This document shows, in pieces, positions 1 to 13,266 of a stretch of DNA of 64,000 bases. The notes beneath the pieces were generated by a model. That model was not told where the DNA came from. It saw only the letters and a program-made list of their open reading frames with translations, and did not search any database. A program made the position numbers and the translations under genes. Origin of the DNA: Edolisoma coerulescens (lineage: Eukaryota > Chordata > Aves > Passeriformes > Campephagidae); contig VWZW01001014.1 in assembly GCA_013397115.1 (NCBI GenBank), positions 1,595,414-1,659,413 of the forward strand, in the 5' to 3' direction. Position 1 is the stretch's first letter, and every line of letters starts with the position of its first letter.

Positions 1-2223
1 CTTCAGCACATCCTTCAGGCTGAAACTATCCATATTTGAATGCTGGGCTTTCAAGTTTGTATTACCAAGCTCAGTTTGGTACTTTGCTGGTTTTTTATAT
101 AGTACCTATGAAGAAAGGTTTTATCCATAAACTTTAAGTATACTGCTTGTACATTAAAAAAAAAGAATTAGTGTGTATCTAAGGTCTACAGCTTTATTAA
201 CTAGTTTTTAAAGGCTATGTAAAGTGCAAATTATGTGTATTTCTATAAACCAAATTTTTCATTCATGAAATTTTTTTTTTTTTACTTATAAATAATGCTA
301 AATATTCTTAGAAAGAAGAAAAACATCCATACAGGAATGTAGCAGTTAAGAAGAAAAATACAGATGGTTTATTTAGCAGCTAGATTGTCATAACAAAACA
401 GCCTGTCCCATTTAACAAGCAGAGCTCAGTCAGTTTCACCTTTCTTTACATCACAGTTTTTTAAAAGCCTGCATTTTTAAAAGCAGAAGACAGATAAAAA
501 ATTAAGTAATTTAATTATTAATGAATTCCTTATATCCTAATTAATTAAGTCTTTAACTCCCAATCAGGAGAAATAAAGCCACAAGTATTAGGAGAACAGA
601 CAGAATGTCTGACAACTATTTCTTGAGAAAGCGAACAGAAGAAGGAAACAAAAGCTGCAGAAAGGCTGTCTTGAACTGCACAGTTCAGAAAATTCTGTGC
701 AAAATTACTAGGAGAACTCAGCTGCAAGAACTGTGGTGGTGTGGGCAAGGCTCTATGGAGAAACACCTCTTCCTGTTGCAAAAAGGCTGTGAGTTGCTGA
801 GAAAGGTGTTCTGGAAATTTGTGAACTTTTCCAGTAAACACAAAAAAAGAAATTATAATACTTTAAACAACTGGAGTATCACCCCAATTAATGGAAGAGC
901 TTAGAGGAACCAATACGTATTCTAGAGGCAATCCTACTAAAAAAGTCTTTCATCCTGTGAGACCAAGATTGTTTTGTTTCCAACTGCTTCTACAAGTGTC
1001 CAGGTATTGCAAAGAACACTGTGAAGCTTTCAAAAGTAGCTGGGAACAACAGGACGCTGCATTTTGTACCAGCTGACATCATCAACTGTGATTCCAAGAG
1101 AAGGTGAAGAAGTGATTCCCTGGTGAACCTTTGGCAGTCAAAGCCACTACCAACCTCACCTTTTCTGGGAGGGCACTTAAGAGAAACAATTAGTATTAGT
1201 TTGGGAGAAAAGTTATTTAGAGTGCAAGTGGTCTCACCTGAATTGTGGTCTCACCTAAGAATTAAGCACCTGATCTACAGCCATTAGCTACACTACCTCC
1301 ATAATAAAGGGAGAGAAGTAAAATTAATCACTTTAAAAACTGAGATGGGATGAATCTCCTAGAGGACTTTTCATTAAGGGAGCCTTAATGACTTAAAACT
1401 TTTATATACCTGACATTAGGTGCAGTTAATTTGCTCCTTTAAAACTGAGTAGCCCTTCTAGAAGAAGATAAAGTCAAGTGAGCAGTAGAGTAAGTGCACA
1501 GATTAAATACTACAAAACCTAAATGAAGGCAAGAACATGAAGAAAAAGAAGAAAATCCATAACATTGCAGTGATGAACTCCTACAGGTATTAAGTTAAAT
1601 TTCTAGCTGCTTGGAAAACATAGCAGTGCAGGAGTATTGTATGTGCATGAGATGACACTTGAAATATTTTAACTATTTTCACTAGGAACTGCACAGAGAT
1701 AAATAACACAGTAGATAATGTAAGGCTGCATTATAACCCACTATTTCAAGTACCTTTTATCCAAAAGCTGCTCTTGAAGAAACATAAATACAATACTTTT
1801 AATAAAGTTTAGAACCTCATTAAAACAACATGTACTGCATTGAATTATTAGCAAGTCAAAGTCATAAGCTTTTAAGTACTCCAGGCTAGTCATAGCGTGC
1901 TGTAAGAAATACTTGCTGCTTCCTTTATAGTACTTTTCCATATAAGTGATAATTATAGCTGCCTCTTTGTTTTTACTTTAAGATCAGGGAAAAAAACTCA
2001 CTAATTAGCTGTTCCTCAAGAAAAATATCCAAACCACTGCATAAGAATAGCTGGTCCTCTTTATACAAGTGAGCTGAGCAATAAGGGGAAACTCTTGAGT
2101 TTGAAACATGAACTTAAAAACTAGTCTCGGATTTATTTCAGATGAGGACCCACCAATTCTCGGTGCTATTTGAAAAAGACACCATTTTTTCTTTCTAGTC
2201 AAGGGTTCCCTCTACAAATATAC
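1..2223. other. AT-rich stretch, no supported gene
   Basis: I see no exon with splice sites or a recognisable protein in this AT-rich stretch. Short open frames near 545-904 have no family resemblance on either strand. Because the TSGA10 relic reads leftwards, this is probably an intron or 3' part of that locus. Its C-terminal exons would lie to the left of the window. Confidence 0.5.
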
Positions 2224-5200
2224 CTAAATTTCTTGCTTAATATTAGAAAGATGCTCTTGTAATCTGTTGTTCTCCTGAGCTAATGATTCTCTGTTCTTGT
2301 TAGTCTGAGTTCTTTGTTGGTTTCTTGCAGCTGTTGATGCAAACTGGTGGTACCCTTCTGACTGATGGAGACTTCTTCAGCAGATTTTCTAAGCAGCAAA
2401 TAAAAACTTATTCAGGTATGAAAATACTGCCCAACCAAGTATAAATTAGAGCTTGTCCAGTGTTTTTCAAGTCATGAAACAAAGCTGTAACACATTAGCA
2501 CATCCTATAATTCCATTTTTTATTTAAAGCTATAAATTAATCAAAATTTTATAATGATCTTGAATTTTCATCCTTACTTTGTGGAATGCTCCAACTCTGA
2601 AATCAGGATCTTGGAATCTGAAATAATTTTCTCCCTGAAAAGAAATGCAAAGTTAAAATAAATCTCTCACCACTGCTGAGTATAAATGTGAAAAAAAATT
2701 GAAAGAATATTATATTTCTTTTTATTCAGCTAGCTGAATAAATTACGTATTTAATGCAAAATCGATTGTGATTTTCCAAGTTTCATCATATACTCTTTAG
2801 AGCTGAAAGTTCTTTTTTTTTATTTGGCAAATAAAGGAACAAATGTTATCTTCTTGCAGAATATAATAACTTCAATTAAATTTTTTAATCCTTTGTTTAT
2901 CCAAATATAGCATTTGGCTCAAAGTCACAAACCTAAATGATGTCTTCTGCCTATTAGGTAAGTTAACACAGCTCGTCTACAATGAATAAACTACTAGCCT
3001 GGTAGTTTTTAATTGATAAAAAAGAACTCCATCACAAAGTATATTACTTTTCCTCCCTTGTCTTTGTACACAGATACTAAGAAAAGCATAGGCTTAGAAA
3101 ATGTATTTTACTGGAGACACAAGAGAGGTGAAAGACAGCCACCTCTTCTCTGAAACAGGCACAATTTTACAATTTACTGTCTGAAAAATGTGAAGTCAGT
3201 GCTTATGGCAGGATGTGCTGCAATAATTTTTAAGATTTTGTTAAAAATCAATGCAAATTCTTGCATTAAACCACAACAGCTTAAAAATACCTTGTTTAGT
3301 TTATCCTAAATTAACATCCATGTCATTTAAGCTGAAGTGAAAAATCCAGTTTCATACCTAATGTCTGAGCAGCTTCATTATATAGATTGAAATCACACTG
3401 TGCAATAAACTTTAAGATGACATATTTCAGTGTTTTTTCAGCTACAAGCAAGGCAATATTATTTAGTATCCTTCATCTTTAACATCACAGGGCCCCAAGG
3501 AAGAATTGAGGCTAACTTTTATGACAAACAAAATTTTTGTGGTTAATTTTCTCCACTTCAGGAGAGTACATAAAGTCTCCTCTCTCGGTAAGTATAATTG
3601 ATACAAAATACCTAAATTGAGACGATCAGCACAGGTCAAACCTACTGCTGCGGGAGTTAACATGAGTTTTATTTCTGCCCTTAAAATGGAGCAGAACTAG
3701 ACCAGCACACAGCACTGTTGTAGATACCAATACAAAATAGGTGTGATGGCCCAACAGATCCCCCTATTTACCTTTTGTGACTATTTAAATATTAGAACAT
3801 ACTTTAATTTCCAGGATTTCCTCAAAAGTAGCAATCCTTTCTCTTCCTTCTTCCACACAGTCTTGCAAAGATGACTTCTCTTTATTAAGTTGTGCAATTA
3901 TTTCTTTCAAAGCACAGATCTCTTCTTGTTGTACAAGGCTTCGTCTTGAAAAATTATCCGGATGTAATCAGAAGGGTCTCACTTTTTATTAATTCAACCT
4001 ATTTGAAATTAAAATTCTTTTAATACACTTCTAAAGCATAAAAGAACAAGGCAAAAGTTCCCCTTCAAGAAAGCACTGAAGCATGCACCTTTTCAAAATA
4101 TAATAATAATAATCTATAAATTATATTTATAGAACTGGATTCTTCTTTAGGTCAGGCCCTTAAATTACATGGCTCAGAAAAAAATCTATTTTTCAAGAGC
4201 AAATACTTGAGTCATTTAAAATAACTTTCTCTGGTATTACAACAAAAGTTTAAACAGAATTATTATAGACAGAAGCAACATGTAGACTGCAGCATGTAAT
4301 TACAGACGAAGTCAGAGCCTGGTTTCCTGATATTACCGAGGCGGTAATAAACTGGGAGGAGTAGCTGATACACTGGAGGGTCCTTCACCAGCTGCAGAAA
4401 TGGGCTGAGAGCAACGTCATGAAGCTCAATAAAGAGAATTCCTGAGCCTAGGGAGGAACAACCCCCAGCACCAGCACACATCGGGGGCTGCCCAGCTGGA
4501 GAGCAGCTTAGCAGGAAGGCTGGGGGTCCTGATGGGCCACGTTGAACATGAGCCACCAATGTGCCCTTGCTGTAAAGAAGACAAGCGGTATCTTGCTCTG
4601 CATTAGGGGAAGTATCACCATTCTACAGTTGCAGTTTTGGAAGAACATCTTCCTTGGCACTACGGGAATAATAATCCTTCTATCCATCTCCTTTACTCCC
4701 ATAATACAAAAAAGGTGCAACATACAGTACAGGATATGTACTGCAATATATATAAAGGCATGCTATAAAGCATGTTTTCCTCATTTCCACCATCAGTATT
4801 TTACGGTGCTGAGAGGTGCTACCACTGCCTTAGTGAATCACAAATGTGACTGATATGCTCAGACACTGCACACTGGTACCAGCACACGCTGTTCAGCTGA
4901 CAGCATGTGTTGTCACTGAAACTTACACTTGCCAGAGCTCTGTCACATAATTTTAAAATGCAAAAACCTTTCAATAAGGAAAGAAAACAAGAGTTTTGCA
5001 CTCAAAATGCTAAAACTTTCAGAAGTATATTTATTTGCATTCAACGCCTTTTCTTTTAACCCATAAAAAAAGATGACTGCAGAATATGAAAATTAGCCTA
5101 TTGAATTTTATTATAAAAATTGGATCTGTCACTCACCATTTTTTTCATCTAAAAGCATAATTTTCTCTTGGCTAAGCTGCATTTCAAGTTTTTTCTTCAC

Positions 5201-7799
5201 AAGGCTTCACTAAGTCTCTGAAAGACGCAATTCTGTCTTTTCATTCAATTAACTGGAAAAGCAGAAGCATTAAACAGGACAATTCAGATGTTGGTATATT
5301 AACTTTTTTCTTTCTTTCGGAAAGGTCACCACAATTGCAAAAGATAGGAAAATTTGAGATTCTTCTGTCTATTTTAGACTATTTGGGATATTTTACTAAT
5401 GTTAAGTTTACTATCAGTACATTAAATTCTAAATAATCCTGTAAAGGATTACAGAAAAGTAAGAAGAATTCTTTGCAACAGGTGATTATACAAAAAATCA
5501 CAAAAATAATTAAAATAAAAATCATCCCCTGGGACATCCATTGCAATGCCTGACCTGTTTCAAGTTATAACCAAATTATCTGTTCAAATGTAGTAATATT
5601 AATGATAAACATATTAATGATAAACACTTCAAGAAACCGAAAAGAATTATCAGTCTGGTTTGGGGGTATAAAGAAAAAGATCTTTCAGTAGCAGCAACTA
5701 CTTTTCAACAATTCAACAGTATTCATTAATCTGACAGTTTATTTTAAAGCAGCACTTGCTGACCTATGTTTTCTTCCCTAAAGGCTTTGACTGAGTCTAG
5801 TCCTGCTGTGCTTCTGAACACGGTTAGGAACTCCGGTTGAGCAGCAGACCATAAGCCCTATGCAAAGATTCAGTTTTATTTCCTCTCATGAAAAGGCTCC
5901 AAGACTAAGAAATGGATCTTTAAAACTAACAACACGACACTCACTAGTTTACGCATGTTTGCCTGTTCTTATAAAAAAAATAAATTTAAAAAATGAAAAT
6001 TGTTCATATGCAATTTACCAAAACACATGAATCCCTGTAGTTTCTAACAGAAAGCTCCTAACTCTAAATTAAGTGAATTTTACTTTTTCACTGAAGATGG
6101 TTTCCACCATATCATCATATCAACAAGACAAGAACATTTACATATAAATAAGCAATGAGGAAAACAATTTCATTCCAAAAAGGAGGATGGCTCACAAGCA
6201 GCTTTTGTAAATTCCTTTCCCTTTGAGCTATATAACAGTTACGTAAACCAGTGAACATTGGCTGATGTTACCACTCAAATTAATGCAATTACACACTTTT
6301 ACTTAACTAAGAGAAACATATTCAGCTTCCTGTCAACTCAGCTCAGTTTCAGAATCCACTGCTTTTCTTGTCAATCTTTTCATCTCAGTTTCCAGAGAAT
6401 CAGTGGTGTCTTTCATTAGTGCCACTTTGCACATCTGTTCTAACTGTTCACTATCAAACTGTAAATGTAATCAAATGTTAACAGCTGAGGAAAAAAAAGA
6501 GCTGATTTATAGAATTCATATTATTTCGATTTTTACTCTGTTTTTAGCACAACTCTTTTGCTGAAGAAGAAATGTCCAAGCATCTCATTTACTCAAGGCT
6601 TGACTCAGTTTACTGAAGATACTTGGCAAAGAGCTGAAAAGTGACTTTCACTTCTTTTGAAGGTAAATCAATTTCCCATCTTGCAGATCTCTGGGAATAT
6701 TTTCATTTATTCATGTAAATTTTCAGTTGGTAATTAGGCCCAAGGGAAAAAATGTTTGTCATTGATCAACATTAAAAGTTTTCAGTGCAAAATAACATTA
6801 AAGAAAACATTATTATGAGTGTATGAAGGGTGAAATCTCAGTTTGGGATACAACATGACCAATAATGGCTTTAGGCCTCTATTAAGTTACACACCTATGC
6901 CAGAACTGGGTAGAGAAATCACCGTAAAACCCTTGCATAAAGCATTATGTAACCGAGTTACCACCATGAGGCCTTCAGGTCTGTAGCTAGAACAAAGAAC
7001 AGATCCAAAGCCTCTTGCACAGGCTCCTGCAAAGCTAGTTTGAAATCTTCAGCTTAAAGAAACCTCTATCTTTTTATTAAAATGCTTACACTTAACATTT
7101 GAAAGACTGTCCTTTCTAAATTATTTGAAACACCTCTTTTAAAGTACAAAAATTCTCACCTCATCCCTCTCTTCATTTACCAAATCTTTCAGTACTAATT
7201 TCTGTGTTACTATAATCAAAGGTCAGGCCTCTAAAGAGTGCGTCAGTAAGCCTCTGGTATACAGGACCTTTTTCAATACTAATGCCATAAATTTCATGTT
7301 GATGTGTTGCCCTCAAAGGGTACCAAAAGAACTGAAGAAATAAGATGATGTACCTAAAACAGGGCTCCCAATACTCACTACATGTCATATGTAGGCGTGT
7401 GATTAAAGTCAATTTACTACTCAGAGCTATTTCAGCCTACAGTGTATCCTTCATATCAGATGCACTCAGTTTAATACTATAAACTGTGGTATTATATTTA
7501 TAAGCTTGGTAGGATTTTAGAAGGCTGAGGGGGAGAAAGAAGATAAACCAGAATTTGTAACCACAAGATCTAGAAGAAAGATATACTACAGAAATCAATG
7601 TTAATTTATTTAAAAATCAAGTTCTCCCAAGACTGTAAATGAATTTAAGATTTATATTCATTTTATTAATGTTTTCATTTTCTATTTTAGTGACATATGT
7701 TAGCAAACAATTGCACTCACAAATACTTAAACCATATTAAATACAACTTGCCAGAACAGTGTGATTAGATTTAGCTTTGAAGCACCAGGTCTTAGTAAC

Positions 7800-8150
7800 A
7801 CAGAGTCATAAGATAATTCACATTTGAATGGACTCCAGGTCTCTAGCCTAAACCCCTGCTCAAAGCAGAGGCAGCTCTGAGGTCAGGTTGCTCAGGGCTT
7901 TCTCCAGTCCAGTCTTGAAAAACTCAAAGGCTGGGGACTGCTCAACTGCCCTCATGAGAAGCAAGTATTTCCTTGTATTCAGCCTGAACCCTTCTGGTTT
8001 CAATGGATGCCCATTGTTGCTCATCTTTCCACCAAGCACTGCAGTAAAAAGCCTGTTTATGATTTCTTGATGAGTACTGGCAGGCAAGACTTATGTCCCT
8101 CTTAAGCCATTTCTACTCCAGGTGGAACAAGCCTATCCTAACCTGGATAT
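7800..8150 (-). mobile_element. CR1-type LINE fragment
   Basis: The stretch begins like the reverse complement of a CR1 3' end (a run resembling 'tcaaatgtgaat...gactct' with later text on subtracting from a group of listed segments, e.g. ttgctcagggctttctccag). It lies in a TSGA10 intron and is diverged and 5'-truncated, as is usual for CR1. The exact ends are approximate. Confidence 0.7.
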
Positions 8151-8186
8151 AAGAACACTGAGTGTTGAAAGCTTGGTAGAGTCTTA

Positions 8187-8725
8187 AAATCACAGAATGG
8201 TTTCAGTTGGACAGGATTTTAAAGACCATCTTGTTCCACACCCCCTGCAATGGGCAGGGACACCTTTCATTACACCAGGTTGCTGAGTGCTCCATCCAGA
8301 CTGGTCTTGAACCCTTCCAGGGATGGGACATCCACAACTTCTCTGGGCAATCTGTTCCAGGGCCTCACCACCTTCACAGCAAAGAATTTCTAACTTGTAT
8401 CTATTCTAAACCTGTTGTCTTCCAGTTTAAAACCATTCCCCCTTGTCCTGTCACTACGTGTTCCTGTGAGAAGTCCCTCCCCAGATCTCTTGTTGGTCCC
8501 CTTTAGGTACTGGAGGGTGCTAAAACATCTCCTCCAAGTCTTCCCTTCTCCAGGCTGAACAACCCCAACTCTCTCAGCCTGTCTTCATAGGAGAGGTGCT
8601 CCAGCCTGCTCTGATCACCTTCATGGCCTCCTCTGGACTTATTCCAACAGGTCCATGTCCTTATTATGTTGGAGATCCCAGTGCTGGACACAGTCCTCCA
8701 GGTGGTGTCTTCCAGAGCGGAGTAG
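8187..8725 (-). mobile_element. CR1 LINE 3' fragment
   Basis: It starts with the hallmark reversed CR1 tail (aatcacagaatggtttcagt) and continues through the conserved CR1 terminal region. On the minus strand a short frame reads LEHLSYEDRLRELGLFSLEK, a peptide also seen in the CR1 copy at 12.8 kb. It is a 5'-truncated, inactive copy in a TSGA10 intron. Confidence 0.9.
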
Positions 8726-11479
8726 AGGGGAAATAGTCTTGGTAAATAACATCCTCTGCTCTCAGCCCATTGTTTCCTGATAGCAGTCAGGTTGGTCCTG
8801 CAGGATTACCCATGAACATCACCTGTATTATATTAACAATTCCATAAATAATTATTTTCCCTTACATTATGAATAGTAGCTTCAAGCTCTTCTGTTCCAA
8901 ATGAGCCTTTTCATTAAATGCAGTTTCTTGGGAAATCTTTATCAAATAACAGCAACAACAAAATCACATATAGAACAAGTCTCAACTCACCACAGACTTG
9001 TAAAGCAATTAATTCTCAGGACCAGAGTAGAAATCCTTAGCAACTTTAATTACACTGCTAAGTAGTTTTCATGTTTAAGTAACCTGTGGGGTGGGGCTGA
9101 GGTGGGATGGAACAGAATCAAACCGGTAACTGCTCCCTGAGGCTGTCACGTTCTGGAGGCATGCTTCAGAAATCTGACAGTGCTGTATCCCTTTCTATCT
9201 CCACTTGTCTTAATACAGCTTGAGCTTTCACAGTGCTTTTAGGAGTCCTGGGACATTTTATAACTTCCTGACGAAGCTGGGAAATCTCCTCCTGTGCCTG
9301 TTTTTTTAAAAAGCAGCATAGCAGATATATGGAATAGATAATCAATAAATTACCATGGCCTATGGCTCGTAATGTAGAGCATCCCACAACCTGTGTAATA
9401 TCAAAGATGAAGTAATCATTTGTGCACACATTCTTTGATTCAGGAAAGCATTTTTAACTCAGGACAGCACTTACAAACTTGTATTGAACTGACATTCAAA
9501 TAACAGAATTTCCGTAACTTTTTTTTTCTATTTTTTAGAAGAATACTTTGCATTCTTTCTTTTTTCATACAAATCCAAAACCATAATTTTTTCTTGCACA
9601 TTACCTTGTTATTTCTATTAATCATACAAATATAAATAAAATTACCTGTTCATAAAGACTGGGAATTTTGTCTCTCTCAGCTGTTAAAACTTTGACATTA
9701 CCCTGAATTTCTGCTACATGACACTCATGTATTTTCAGTGTTGACTCAAGTTCTTCATGTTCTCTCAATATTTTCAATATTTCTTCTCAATATTTTCTAG
9801 ATCAGAAATCACTCCCTTAAAGAATATGATGATATAAGGTAAAAGTAGAGAAACAAAACTTTAAACACTTTCTTATTCTACCTGGTTTAAAAACTTCTGT
9901 TATTGGCCCATTCCCATCTTATGCATCCTTCTGTTTACAATCAATTAGTTTTTCTTCCGGGTAGTTATAGCTTTAGTAGCTTAACATGAGATAAACTGAC
10001 TTTCTGAAAAATACATTCTTCCTGTTCCAAAGTGATTTCCCAAGATCACCTGGATGGATGCATTTTTTTTTTTTTTTATATGCTGCCACAAGAAGAGGTT
10101 CACTTAGGACTTGAAAATGTGTTTCTTAATACCTTCAACAAATTCTCAGTCTCACATTTATAGCAGTCTCTGTCCTTTTCCAGTGACTTAATAAAGGCAT
10201 TAAGCATTGAAGGTGACCTCCCTTGCTTTATTTCAGATTCCGTTTGTAAAATAACCTGCATTAGCATAAATGAGAGAATGCATTCACTCATATAAAACTT
10301 TTGTAAGTATTGATACTTCAATGTAAAATGGAGAAATATACTCTTCAAAATGAAGATGAAGCAGATATCTAATTAAAATAAATATCCATATAATACTTTA
10401 AAGTAACTTCTGAATGTCTGTATTTTCTCTTTTTTGTTATATTGCAGAATATGTCTGAATGTCCTTCTAATATGGATCCAACAAGAAAGAAAAGGACATA
10501 AAAGCTAAATGTTAATTAACTTGAAATATATCTGTTCAAAACTAATGAGGACAATTAAGTAGATTTGTACTGGAATATCTAATGAATTTTTAAATATGAA
10601 AGAAAGTAGGCCACCATGTTTGTTTAAGGTCCATAAAAGGTGAATTTTTGCAATGGGTATAAAGTAATGTGCAAGTATTGTTGAAATCCAGAAAGTCATG
10701 TAGGGGCCTAAAACAGATTCTGAAGATAAACTGCAATTCTGAAATTCAAAATTGCACATCAAATCCCATGTGTTTAAGAGTAAACTAATTTAATTTTGGG
10801 TCTCTACAAAGAGTAATTCCTAGAAAGTGATTCCTACAATCAATTTTTTTGCATTCATACTAAAATTAATCATGTCCTAGGAGTACCTCTGATGATAAAG
10901 ACAGCCTAGATATCTATTACAATCATCATCACTGTTGACATACCAATTATATTAGGTCAATCCCATCCTAATATTCTGCTGTCTCTGAAAGGCACTCTCA
11001 GGTTCTGCAGTTAAATGCATTGCCCTAGTCCTAGGGAAGGGAACAGATCAGATCAATCAAGCAATTGGCACCTTCAGTATCTTGCTGAGCACCGAGGACC
11101 CAAATCTATACTTAGAATTCACACACAGTATTTGCTCACTCACAATACTACTTTTACCAACTAGTGAAAGAGCACTTTTTGGAAAACATGATAATACTAT
11201 ATATCCTAAAATATATATTAAAACTACACTTGCCATAAAGTGGTAAGAATTTACTGCTGTGACCATCCTATAAATTGCAAAAACACAACCCCATCGCAAC
11301 CGGGATTCAGCTTCCCATCAGGACCCCTCGCTCTCGGCTTCATGCAGCACTGGAGACACCTGCAGCAGCCCTTACTGCAGGACCAGGAGCACTCAGAGTT
11401 AGCAAACGTTTTGGACTAATTAAGCCCCCCAAAACGTTTTTGCGTTCCCAGGTAGTTCAGTGATGAACCACTTCAGATG

Positions 11480-11830
11480 TTCCTTTCCTCCTTGCTCCCC
11501 ACAGCCCCAGCAGCACCCGCACACCCCGCGCCCCCGGCACACCCCGCACACCCCGCCGGCCGGGGCGCCGAGCCGAGTCCCGCCGGTCGCTGCCTTGGCG
11601 CGACTCTCCGCTCTCCCCCTCCTGCTCCTCGGGGAGTCGCTCGTGCCCATCACCGGGGCCAGGTGGAGCACCGGCGTCTGCTGCCGCCCTGGGCACCACC
11701 GCTGCCGCCCCAACACCCGCCTCCTTTCCTCCCTCCTTCCTTCCCTGCATCCGTCCCGCCGCGTCCCCCGGGAGCCTGGCAGTGGCCGGCGAGCCTCTCA
11801 AATGCCCCTCTCCGCCTGCCAAGCCGGGAG
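11480..11830. promoter_or_regulatory. GC-rich island, candidate TSGA10 promoter
   Basis: An abrupt CpG- and GC-rich block sits in otherwise AT-rich sequence, about 1.2 kb upstream (minus strand) of the first recognised TSGA10 exon. All six frames stay open here simply because stops are rare in such composition, and none resembles a protein. Position and composition fit a promoter and noncoding first exon of TSGA10. The assignment is inference. Confidence 0.45.
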
Positions 11831-11964
11831 GTGGTTCGTCTTCTTCCAGGCATCTGGTTATTCTGGATGGTTGTGAAGAGCTGTTAGAAACCCCGACTCC
11901 AGCTCTCCTCCGAAGGAAAAGCTGTCCATATAACCACTACATTGTCACAGTATTGTCCTTTCCT

Positions 11965-13266
11965 CCAGGCCGGGCCCATTCCTGAGGGAACTGGTGGATG
12001 AAGCAGCTAAGCCACTATCCATCATATTTGAGAAGCTGTGGCAATTTGGTGAAGTTCCCACTGATTCGAAAAGAAATACAGAAGACCCAGGGAAATACAG
12101 GCCAGTAGCTCTTGCCTCGGTACCTGTCAAGATCATGGAGCAGATCCCCCTGGAAACTGTACTATGGCACACGATAAACAACGAGGTAATCAGTGTCAGT
12201 CAACGTGATTTCATCACGGCAAACCATGCCTGACAAATTTGGTGGCCTTCTACAAGGGGGTTATGGCAGTGGTGTAAAGTAAGTCATGAGGGAAAAGCAA
12301 CTGCTGTCATCTACCTGGGCTTGTGCAAGGCATTTGACGCTGTCCTGCACAACGTCCTTGTCTCTAATCAGGAGAGACATGGACTTCACAGACAGACCAT
12401 TCCGTGGATAAAGAATTAGATGGATGGTCGCACTCAAACTGGCTAAAGACTCAATGTCCAGGTGGAGACCAGTGGTGTTCCTCAGGGGCTGATATTGGGC
12501 TGGTGCTGTTTAACATCTGTCAGTGACGTGGACACAAGCTGGGAGGAGAACGGATGGAGAGCAGCCCTGGGGAGAAGGACTTAGGGGTGCTGGTGGACAA
12601 GAAGTTTTACCTGAGCTGGCAATGTGCCCTTGCAAGCCAGAAGGCCAACCACATCCTGGGCTGCAGCAAAAGAGGCGTGCCCAGCAGGGCAAAGGAGGTG
12701 ATTCTCTCTCTCTACTCTGCCCTCATGAGACCCCATCTGGAGTGCTGCATCCAGCTCTGCAGCCCCTAGTTCGAGAAAGACATTGACCTGTTGGAACAAG
12801 TCCAGAGGAGGGCCACTAAGCTGATCAGAGGGCTGGAGCACCTCTCCTATGAAGACAGGCTGAGAGAGCTGGGGTTGTTCAGCCTGGAGAAGAGAAGGCT
12901 CCAGGGAGACTCTCCAGTACCTAAAGGGAGCTTACAAGAAGGCTGGAGAGAGACTTTTCACAAGGGCATGTACTGGTAGGACAAGAGGGAATGCCCTTAA
13001 GCTGAAGGAGGGAAGGTTTAAATTAGATAATAGGGAGGAATTATTTATTTTCAAGATGAATTCACTTCTTCTTAGGAGAGTAATGAGGCACTGGAACAGG
13101 TTGCCTAAAAGGGCTGTGGAGTCCCCACACCTGCAGGTGTTCAACATCAGGCTGGATGGAGCTCTGAGCAACCTGGTCTAGTGGAAGGTGTTCCTGCCCA
13201 TGAAAGGGGAGTCAGAACTAGGTGGTCTTTAAGGTCCCTCCCAACCCAAACTGTTCTATGACTCTG
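11965..13266 (+). mobile_element. CR1 LINE with reverse-transcriptase remnants
   Basis: This is the longest CR1 copy in the window. At 11994-12233 a frame contains KYRPVALASVPVKIMEQI, the CR1 reverse-transcriptase motif region. It is followed at 12470-12500 by a remnant of the 'GVPQG...' block, then LGVLVDKKFYLSWQCAL (12590) and SYEDRLRELGLFSLEK (12842). The 3' end with 'ggtctttaaggtccctccca' lies at 13226-13245. Frames are interrupted by stops and deletions, so the element cannot move on its own. It abuts the GC island at 11.5-11.8 kb. Confidence 0.92.

Larger units (their letters stand above)
2224..10255 (-). pseudogene. TSGA10: TSGA10 (testis-specific 10) decayed gene, 8 exons seen
   Basis: TSGA10 is a coiled-coil protein of the sperm tail, related to CEP135. 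On the minus strand I read exons at 10133-10255, about 9646-9790, 9124-9297, 8876-8936, about 6302-6458, 5137-5252, 3803-about 3966, 2578-2634 and 2224-2388. Their order matches the mammalian protein; typical stretches are VAEIQGNVKVL, AQEEISQLRQEV, SQETAFNEKAHLEQ and QEEICALKEII. The first exon (SMLNAFIKSLEKDRD) is less certain, so eight are well supported. Many exons are broken. In-frame stops occur at 9166-9168 (TGA in place of Arg), 6333-6335, 6303-6305 and the adjacent pair 5210-5212/5207-5209. Frameshifts lie near 8888-8892 and 2285-2298. A stop also sits at the very end of the 2224-2388 exon, and no AG acceptor precedes the 3803-3966 exon, although that exon is itself open. Several stops are C-to-T changes. 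Two CR1 copies lie in one intron. I conclude that the protein is no longer made full length. Assembly error is unlikely given the number of lesions. Confidence 0.8.

Noticed and set aside
7144..7187. Possible TSGA10 exon (KDLVNEERDE followed by a donor)
   Set aside because: The neighbouring exons at 8876 and 6458 join directly in the known protein, leaving no room for it.
11457..11887. Overlapping Pro/Arg/Gly-rich frames on both strands
   Set aside because: Composition artefact in a CpG island, with no splice context or motif.
12523..12979. Open frames with repeated motifs such as LGVLVDKKFYLSW
   Set aside because: These are degenerate CR1 coding sequence, not host genes.
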